Under the pieces are notes generated by a model, which saw only the letters and a list, made by a program, of their open reading frames with translations, was not told the DNA's origin and did not search any database. Positions 1 through 4,283 of a stretch of DNA of 6,055 nucleotides are shown here, piece after piece. The stretch is from S139-23 sp047639315. Lineage in GTDB: Bacteria; Planctomycetota; GCA-002687715; DRQF01. The DNA lies in contig JBLINQ010000230.1 of NCBI GenBank assembly GCA_047639315.1, positions 1 to 6,055 on the forward strand, given 5' to 3'. Position numbers and translations under genes: made by a program. Positions within the stretch are counted from its first letter, which is position 1. Each line of letters opens with the position of its first letter.

Positions 1-80
1 GACGGCTCGGTTTCCACGACCTCGCGTACCAGGTCATGAATGACTCTCTGCCGGTCGTCTGCGGCGACATGGATCTTCAT
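1..80 (-). CDS. 5' end of an unidentified gene, cut by the window edge
   Basis: Only the first 26 codons are visible, starting MKIHVAADDRQRVIHDL. The ATG (complement of 78-80) overlaps the TGA of the upstream minus-strand gene (complement of 77-79) as ATGA, the usual arrangement for translational coupling. A purine-rich GGGGGAG (complement of 92-98) lies about 11 bases upstream and can serve as ribosome binding site, within the end of the preceding gene. The visible part shows a short beta-strand-like start (KIHVAA) and then a charged amphipathic stretch (residues 9-24). There is no signal peptide or membrane segment. I do not recognise the family. The overlap suggests that it works with the 315-residue protein. 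It does not look like a zinc-finger or FecR-type anti-sigma factor start, but 26 residues are too few to exclude that. Confidence 0.6.
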   Translation of the reverse strand, partial: MKIHVAADDRQRVIHDLVREVVETEP

Positions 81-1024
81 GGCGAAACCCGCTCCCCCGA
101 TTCGATTGAACCGACAATAGGTGACAATTCAAGAACAAGCTCACCGGTAATGACATCGATGATCGCCTCTTCGACGACCGCAGAGGAAACCAACCCGCGG
201 TAATGCCCCACGACACGTTTGCGCAGATCTTGGGCAATCGACCTCACTAAAGCGCTGTGTTTCTCAAAAATCTGCTTCATTCCAAGCATGCGGGCCTTCG
301 AGTCATCGCCGCTCTTTTCCTCCAAATCGAGCGGCAACCCACCATGGGCAAAAGTCGAAAGAAGTTCCTGTTCTTGTCGCCCTGTCTTTACCCAGATTGC
401 TATAAATTCTTCGCTGATATGAGCGCGCAGTTCTTCCTCGTGAAGCACGAGAGGTAAGACATAGTCTTTTCCTTTCGGCGTCACATTGGCATGACTCGAA
501 CGAGGGCCACCCTTGGGATACTCAGAACGCACAAAACAGTAGAGCCAGTTATTGAGGTCGACGCTTCCATGGTAGCCGCATATTGGCGGCGCCCCGTCCG
601 TGCTATCCGACAGGAGGCAAATGACGTCTTCTAGTTTCGCTTGGGCCTCGTCGTACGATTTGCCGTCACGAATGAAAAACGAGCGCACAAACGCTCCAAA
701 ACGTTGGACAAAAATTCGCCAAGCATCTTCGACTTGCCGTCGCAGCAAGAGAGAAAGAGCGTAGTCTCGGTGACTAAGAATCCTCGTCACGTGAGGATCA
801 AGAGAGGCATCAGTCTTGCCAACTGGATAGGAGGACATCAGACTTCTCGCCGCATCGGCAATCACGGCCTCACTGTATTCATCAAATTTCAAACCCAGCT
901 CGACCGCAACGCCGCAATGTTCGAGAGCGAGTTCGATTTCGTCGCGGAAGCGCTCACACAAAATTCGATGAGTTCGCTTGGCTCCGGTAACGACTGAATA
1001 GGCTGACTTGACGTCATCATGCAT
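77..1024 (-). CDS. Unknown protein with a sigma-70 region 2-like core (315 aa)
   Basis: The function is unknown. Residues 92-166 read like a diverged ECF sigma factor region 2: an AWxxFVQRFGxFVR helix (101-114), a DEAQAKLEDVICLL helix (125-138, at the place of the usual EDLxQEVFLRL), then PPICGYHGSVDLNNWLYCFVR (146-166), which recalls the P-I-x-x-Y-x-G-x-x-x-L-x-x-WL pattern of large ECF-type sigma factors of myxobacteria and planctomycetes. A helical segment of about 80 residues precedes it. No convincing region 4 helix-turn-helix follows; the C-terminal part has a charged helix (about 249-275) and an acidic, hydrophobic end. No signal peptide or membrane segment is seen. The ATG at 1024 is the most upstream start possible, because an in-frame TGA lies 15 bases before it, but it lacks a clear Shine-Dalgarno. 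The stop overlaps the next gene's start. It could be a transcription factor derived from a sigma factor, or an unrelated helical protein; the ORF is secure, the family is not. Confidence 0.7.
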   Translation of the reverse strand: MHDDVKSAYSVVTGAKRTHRILCERFRDEIELALEHCGVAVELGLKFDEYSEAVIADAARSLMSSYPVGKTDASLDPHVTRILSHRDYALSLLLRRQVEDAWRIFVQRFGAFVRSFFIRDGKSYDEAQAKLEDVICLLSDSTDGAPPICGYHGSVDLNNWLYCFVRSEYPKGGPRSSHANVTPKGKDYVLPLVLHEEELRAHISEEFIAIWVKTGRQEQELLSTFAHGGLPLDLEEKSGDDSKARMLGMKQIFEKHSALVRSIAQDLRKRVVGHYRGLVSSAVVEEAIIDVITGELVLELSPIVGSIESGERVSP

Positions 1025-1056
1025 GGTGAAGAAAACTCACGAGAAAACTAAACACT

Positions 1057-1100
1057 CGACATTTCGTGGACGTACAAAATGACTAGTACGACCGACATTT
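1057..1100. repeat. Direct repeat CGACATTT flanking an inverted repeat CGTAC-N10-GTACG
   Basis: CGACATTT occurs at 1057-1064 and again at 1093-1100, 36 bases apart. Between the copies lies CGTAC (1071-1075) with its complement GTACG (1086-1090), separated by 10 bases. A palindromic ACTAGT (1082-1087) overlaps the right arm. The symmetric layout in the middle of a divergent promoter region is what an operator for a dimeric regulator could look like. The elements are short, so chance is a real alternative. Confidence 0.35.
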
Positions 1101-1187
1101 ATTATCCGCCGGACCGAGCACGTCTAGTTTACCCATTTGAATGAGAATAAAGATACACCTGTTCGAGACCCGATAATTTGGAAACGA

Positions 1188-1202
1188 GGGCGATTATCGC
1201 CC
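1188..1202. promoter_or_regulatory. 15-base dyad GGGCGAT-T-ATCGCCC just upstream of the ribosome binding site
   Basis: GGGCGAT (1188-1194) and ATCGCCC (1196-1202) are perfectly complementary around a single T. As DNA this could be an operator just after the possible start point of the GATAAT element. As RNA it can form a GC-rich stem of 5-6 base pairs with a 3-5 base loop, ending three bases before the AGGAGGAG ribosome binding site. It could thus act at transcription or at translation initiation. Confidence 0.4.
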
Positions 1203-1205
1203 CGC

Positions 1206-1213
1206 AGGAGGAG
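1206..1213 (+). promoter_or_regulatory. Strong ribosome binding site AGGAGGAG that decides the start at 1218
   Basis: AGGAGGAG lies four bases before the ATG at 1218; its AGGAGG core (1206-1211) ends six bases before it. This is the best Shine-Dalgarno in the left half of the window. It makes the ATG at 1218 far more likely than the in-frame TTG at 1137, whose added residues (ending SPRRRRI) look like translated leader. Confidence 0.8.
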
Positions 1214-1217
1214 AATC

Positions 1218-2030
1218 ATGCGCGTTGAACTCGTCATCCTGGTCAAGAAGACCCCGGAAAACAGTGAAAGACTGGAATTCCTGGATTGCGCGACGCCTTG
1301 GAACGTTCGAAGCGGGACTGATTTCCTCGAGACCCGTATCCCAGCTCGCTCCCCGGAAGCAGACTCCGTTCTGGCCCAACTCGAATCTGCCGGATTCGAA
1401 TTTTACTTGAGGGAAGAGCGGCATTTTGGGCTTAGAGAGATCCGCCAGGCAAAGATCCTCAAAACGGGGCCAGAGTCCCAGATTCTTAGCAATCATCTCC
1501 CCAATCAGGTTGAATTTGACTGGACCGACGTGTGCCAAACCTGCATGCGATCCCCATCTCAGGTGGGTCCCCTGTTCATGAATCATGCCCGGCTTGCAGA
1601 AGAGCAAGCAATCTTTGGCCCACGCCACGAGCTCATTGTGAGCGAAAAAGTGGCTCTCAGGATGATCAAGGATGGCATCACCGGCTGCATTCTCCGGGAA
1701 ATCGAGCAGGCACCGAATACCTCACAAGGCGACTCCCAATACTTTCAAGTCATCGTAACGCGTCAACTACCGCGTGCCTTCAGCCCACCGACACGGTTCA
1801 TCTCGACGGATGATTTCTGTAAGTCCTGTGGTCAAGGGGGTCTATTCCTCGATTCTGCCCTATACTACGACGTTGAGGAACAGGAATTTCAGGACGTGAA
1901 TCACACTCATGAGACTTTCGGTCAAGGAGCTGGTATCAGTCCAGAACTCCTGGTCTCGTCCCGATTCTACAACCTGCTCCTGTCTTGTGGCGCCCACCTG
2001 GAAGAGCCAGAACCAGTCGTCTTCGTCTGA
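1218..2030 (+). CDS. Double-CxxC protein with internal duplication, SitI6-like (270 aa)
   Basis: The specific role is unknown. Two cysteine pairs, CQTC (106-109) and CKSCG (201-205), could together hold one zinc ion. Each is followed by a similar block: ELIVS at 138-142 with G153, and ELLVS at 243-247 with G258. The distance from E to G is 15 residues in both, which suggests a duplicated module. The first block continues as GITGCILREIE and the second ends in EPEPVVFV. This recalls the myxobacterial double-CXXCG family, which includes SitI6-type immunity proteins, and related zinc-binding proteins whose second half carries an LVSxxxxxxLxxxGxxG motif. The similarity is from memory and the first pair lacks the G. 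The N-terminal 100 residues have no recognised motif. No signal peptide or membrane segment is seen, so a cytosolic place is likely. No toxin gene of the Sit type adjoins it. The start at 1218 follows AGGAGGAG; no terminator with a T-run is visible after the stop. Confidence 0.75.
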   Translation: MRVELVILVKKTPENSERLEFLDCATPWNVRSGTDFLETRIPARSPEADSVLAQLESAGFEFYLREERHFGLREIRQAKILKTGPESQILSNHLPNQVEFDWTDVCQTCMRSPSQVGPLFMNHARLAEEQAIFGPRHELIVSEKVALRMIKDGITGCILREIEQAPNTSQGDSQYFQVIVTRQLPRAFSPPTRFISTDDFCKSCGQGGLFLDSALYYDVEEQEFQDVNHTHETFGQGAGISPELLVSSRFYNLLLSCGAHLEEPEPVVFV

Positions 2031-2077
2031 GGCCTCCAAACCGACCCTAAGTCCTTCCTAAATGCGCTTTTGCTTGC

Positions 2078-2106
2078 TTGATTCCTTCGGGCTCTCGACG
2101 TATCTT
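2078..2106 (+). promoter_or_regulatory. Candidate sigma-70 promoter for tig
   Basis: TTGATT (2078-2083) and TATCTT (2101-2106) are separated by exactly 17 bases. Each hexamer matches the housekeeping consensus at four of six positions. Transcription would start near 2113, leaving a leader of about 55 bases that holds a hairpin and the GAGGAG ribosome binding site. It lies in the 138-base gap between the double-CxxC gene and tig, where a promoter for the chaperone-protease genes is expected. Confidence 0.4.
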
Positions 2107-2132
2107 TTGCTTCCAATAAAACGATCGGAATC

Positions 2133-2153
2133 GACTGTAGACTGATTACAGTC
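2133..2153 (+). promoter_or_regulatory. Leader hairpin upstream of tig
   Basis: GACTGTA (2133-2139) and TACAGTC (2147-2153) are perfect complements around a 7-base loop. The 3' arm ends three bases before the GAGGAG ribosome binding site (2157-2162). In the mRNA this would place a 7-bp stem beside the ribosome landing site; as DNA it is a dyad that a regulator could bind. There is no T-run, so it is not a terminator. Confidence 0.4.
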
Positions 2154-2168
2154 TTCGAGGAGCAAAGC

Positions 2169-3485
2169 ATGACATCGAACATCCAGGAACTCGGCCCCTG
2201 TAAACGCCGTCTCAGCATTACTATCCCTGCAGACGACGTGACCAGCGCCATCAACAAATCTTACGGCGAATTGCGTAAGAACGTCACGATTCCTGGTTTT
2301 CGCAAGGGTAAGACACCCCGCCGGGTGCTGGAGAAGCGATTCGGTGACCACATCCTGGAAGACGTCAAGAAAGACCTCGTGGTCGATGGCATTCAAGAGA
2401 GTATTCGGGAGCACGAACTCGAAGTAGTGAGCGACCCAGACTTCGAATTCGCCGCCATTGAGATGGATGGCGAGAGCGACATGCAATTCGACGTCGACGT
2501 CGAAATTCGTCCAGAATTCGAATTGCCCTCGATTGACGACATTGAGGTCACCCGGGTCTTGAAAGAGGTCGGAGAAGATGAAGTCGAAAAAGTAATCGAC
2601 AATCTGCGCAATGAGCGGGCTTCTTGGATCCCTGTCGAAGACGAAGGAGCCAAGGAAAAAGACCTCGTCATCGGCAAACTCGAACTCAAGGAAGGTGAAG
2701 AAGTTGCCTTCGAGCGCAACCAATCCCACTTAGTCGTCGGCGATGACACCAAATTGGCGGGCATTGAACTGCCTGACATGAAGAAACTCTTCCTTGGCGT
2801 CACCCTTGATCAAATCGTGACCTGCGAAGTTGAGATCCCAGAAGACCACCCGGTCAAGGACCTCAAAGGCAAGACCCTCGCAGCCAGCTTCAAGGTCGAA
2901 GAGATCAAACGTATGGAGTTGCCTGAGCTCAATGATGAGTTCGCTGAGAACTTTGGCCTCGAATCTTTGGCAGATCTCAAGGGCAAGGTCAAAGAAGATG
3001 TCGGCAAACACATCATGGACGAAGCAAATCATAAAGCAGAAGAAGATATCATTGACGCTATCCTTGAGCGGATTCCTATGGAATTGCCCGAAAGCACGGT
3101 CAATCGGGCCGTGGAACGTCAGGCCCAAGAAGTCCTCATGCAACGCATGATGGCTGGCGAACTGCAGGCCGACAACATCGTCGCGGCTCAAGCCGACCTC
3201 AAGAAAGAGCTTTTACCCCAGGCAGAGAAGTCCATCCGGGCTTGGTATGTCATCCAAAAGCTCGCAAAACGCGAAAAAATCTTCTCCACGGAGACAGATT
3301 ACAATGAGCGCGTTGAAGCCATGGCGATGGCCAAAGGCGTCACTCCTACCGCAATTCGCGAAGAAATCGCCAAACACGATGCTTCCGAACAGGTTCGAAC
3401 CGATATTCTCGAGACGAAGGTCAGGAAGTGGCTAACCGAACAGGTCAAGATTGTCGATGAAACAGATGGGTCATCTGCCGCATAA
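2169..3485 (+). CDS. tig: Trigger factor, ribosome-associated chaperone (438 aa)
   Basis: Trigger factor binds ribosomal protein L23 at the exit tunnel and shields nascent chains in the cytoplasm. The N-terminal ribosome-binding domain (about 1-120) carries the signature GFRKGKTP at 43-50, with F44-R45-K46 at the same numbers as in E. coli. The middle PPIase (FKBP-like) domain spans about 155-248 and ends in the conserved LPELNDEFAENFG (251-263). The C-terminal chaperone domain (about 251-420) is helical and charged, with ERIPMELPESTV (300-311) typical of the family. The length fits (E. coli 432). The FKBP motif IPGFE is absent: the equivalent stretch reads AGIELPDMKKLFLG (197-210), and the EEYH-type aromatic is replaced in IPEDHP (223-228). 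Peptidyl-prolyl isomerase activity is therefore probably reduced or lost, while chaperone function should remain. GAGGAG (2157-2162) lies six bases before the ATG. It is followed by clpP and clpX, a classic order. Confidence 0.97.
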   Translation: MTSNIQELGPCKRRLSITIPADDVTSAINKSYGELRKNVTIPGFRKGKTPRRVLEKRFGDHILEDVKKDLVVDGIQESIREHELEVVSDPDFEFAAIEMDGESDMQFDVDVEIRPEFELPSIDDIEVTRVLKEVGEDEVEKVIDNLRNERASWIPVEDEGAKEKDLVIGKLELKEGEEVAFERNQSHLVVGDDTKLAGIELPDMKKLFLGVTLDQIVTCEVEIPEDHPVKDLKGKTLAASFKVEEIKRMELPELNDEFAENFGLESLADLKGKVKEDVGKHIMDEANHKAEEDIIDAILERIPMELPESTVNRAVERQAQEVLMQRMMAGELQADNIVAAQADLKKELLPQAEKSIRAWYVIQKLAKREKIFSTETDYNERVEAMAMAKGVTPTAIREEIAKHDASEQVRTDILETKVRKWLTEQVKIVDETDGSSAA

Positions 3486-3516
3486 GAATTCGGCCGAATA
3501 GACCTTATTAGGAAAA

Positions 3517-3566
3517 GAGACAACAAGCTGAAACTCCTGTGTCTGACACAAGATGTAGCTTGTCTC
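3517..3566. repeat. Nested inverted repeats between tig and clpP
   Basis: The outer arms are ACAAGCT (3523-3529) and AGCTTGT (3557-3563), a perfect 7-bp match. Allowing a 3-base bulge in the left arm, the stem becomes GAGAC-AAGCT (3517-3521 and 3525-3529) against AGCTTGTCTC (3557-3566), 10 bp. Inside it sits a second dyad, TGTGTC-T-GACACA (3538-3550). The transcript could fold into a stem crowned by an inner hairpin. Possible roles are an mRNA processing or stability site separating tig from clpP, or an operator. Confidence 0.45.
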
Positions 3567-3646
3567 GGAATGAAATCAGGTTCTGATGGATTTTCGGCAA
3601 ACCAGCCTCATGCGGCCTCAAGAAAAGGCCGCCATACGTGGCTACG

Positions 3647-3658
3647 AAGGAGAAGGAG
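3647..3658 (+). promoter_or_regulatory. Tandem ribosome binding site AAGGAGAAGGAG that decides the clpP start
   Basis: Two perfect copies of AAGGAG lie back to back; the second ends five bases before the ATG at 3664. This is ideal spacing and makes 3664 the main start. The in-frame ATGs at 3586 and 3610 have only weak upstream purine stretches. Confidence 0.8.
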
Positions 3659-3663
3659 AAATC

Positions 3664-4263
3664 ATGTCTTATCACATCCCTTACGTCATCGAGAAAAAGG
3701 GTGGCCAGGAACGCGCCTACGACATCTACTCGAGGCTCCTGGAAGACAGAATCATTTTCATCGGCAGTGAAATCTCAGATTTCGTGGCCAATGCCGTGAC
3801 TGCCCAACTTCTTTTCCTCCAGAAGGAAAATCGTGCCCAAGACATCAACATCTTCATCAACTCACCAGGTGGCTCAGTCACCGCGGGTTTGGCGATCTAC
3901 GACACGATGAAGTACGTTTCGTGCGATGTTGCTACTTATTGCTTGGGACAAGCTGCTTCGATGGGAGCCGTCCTCTTGGCTGCCGGCACAAAGGGTAAGA
4001 GATTCTCGCTTCCCCACTCCCGGATCATGATTCACCAACCTTGGGGAGGTGCCCAAGGAACTGCCATCGATATCGGCATTCAGGCTCAAGAAATTGGTCG
4101 GATGAAGGTCATCTTGAATCAGATTCTGGCTGATGCAGCTGGCAAAGAGCTCAGTGAAGTTGAGAAAGACACAGACCGTGACTTTTTCATGTCTGCCGCT
4201 GAGGCAGCGGAATATGGTATCGTCGATGACATCATTGAATCGCTCAAAGATGCGCCTCAGTAA
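3664..4263 (+). CDS. clpP: ATP-dependent Clp protease proteolytic subunit (199 aa)
   Basis: ClpP is the serine peptidase of the Clp machines. Two stacked seven-subunit rings enclose the active sites and degrade proteins unfolded by ClpX. The triad is complete: S99 in GQAASMGA, H124 in MIHQP and D173 in TDRDFFMS. The S-to-H (25) and H-to-D (49) distances equal those of E. coli ClpP. The IPYVIE start, the YDIYSRLLEDRIIFIG segment (19-34) and the NSPGGSV oxyanion loop (66-72) are typical, and the length is normal. I chose the ATG at 3664 because of the tandem AAGGAG before it. The reading frame stays open back to an ATG at 3586, adding 26 residues (MDFRQTSLMRPQEKAAIRGY and six more) unlike known mature ClpP, possibly a propeptide if used. 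clpX follows after 20 bases, so the two are surely cotranscribed. There is only one clpP here, whereas, as I recall, some planctomycetes carry two in tandem. Confidence 0.97.
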   Translation: MSYHIPYVIEKKGGQERAYDIYSRLLEDRIIFIGSEISDFVANAVTAQLLFLQKENRAQDINIFINSPGGSVTAGLAIYDTMKYVSCDVATYCLGQAASMGAVLLAAGTKGKRFSLPHSRIMIHQPWGGAQGTAIDIGIQAQEIGRMKVILNQILADAAGKELSEVEKDTDRDFFMSAAEAAEYGIVDDIIESLKDAPQ

Positions 4264-4283
4264 ATAGTAGGGAAATTTGGTTC

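Larger units (their letters stand above)
1025..1217. promoter_or_regulatory. Divergent intergenic region between the sigma-like gene and the double-CxxC gene
   Basis: These 193 bases separate two divergently oriented genes, so promoters for both should lie here. For the rightward gene a GATAAT (1172-1177) matches the TATAAT -10 consensus at five of six positions and would start transcription near 1184. No good -35 sits at 16-18 bases, so it would need an activator or a different sigma factor. No consensus promoter was found for the leftward gene. The region also contains an 8-base direct repeat, a CGTAC/GTACG inverted repeat and a 15-base dyad, listed separately. An in-frame TTG at 1137 could extend the rightward gene by 27 codons, but it has no ribosome binding site. 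Confidence 0.4.
3486..3663 (+). other. tig-clpP intergenic region with nested inverted repeats
   Basis: These 178 bases hold a perfect 12-base palindrome ATTCGGCCGAAT (3488-3499) three bases after the tig stop, and a nested structure at 3517-3566. The last 78 bases (3586-3663) are an open in-frame extension of clpP judged untranslated or optional. No stem followed by a T-run is present, so a classic terminator is unlikely. No convincing -35/-10 pair and no CIRCE element (TTAGCACTC-N9-GAGTGCTAA) was seen. Confidence 0.5.

Noticed and set aside
1..80. ERCC4-type nuclease start suggested by the ADDRQ stretch of the partial gene
   Set aside because: The resemblance is limited to a few residues and no catalytic motif is within the window.
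641..997. 118-codon plus-strand frame opposite the sigma-like gene
   Set aside because: There is no ribosome binding site or motif, and it is antisense to a longer frame that is supported by its ATGA link to the next gene.
1137..1217. Longer start (TTG at 1137) for the double-CxxC gene
   Set aside because: It has no ribosome binding site, starts with a rare codon and adds residues of leader-like character, while 1218 has AGGAGGAG at good spacing.
2029..2036. GAGGCCTC palindrome at the stop of the double-CxxC gene as terminator
   Set aside because: It is only four base pairs with no loop and no following T-run.
2487..2504. Perfect 18-base palindrome TTCGACGTCGACGTCGAA inside tig
   Set aside because: It arises from alternating GAC/GTC codons for FDVDVE in the acidic N-domain; the repeated codons alone explain the symmetry.
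2058..2729. Long open frame on the minus strand across tig (223 codons)
   Set aside because: It is the antisense shadow of tig. Its protein is a low-complexity F/D/V-rich translation without motifs, and the plus-strand gene is certain.
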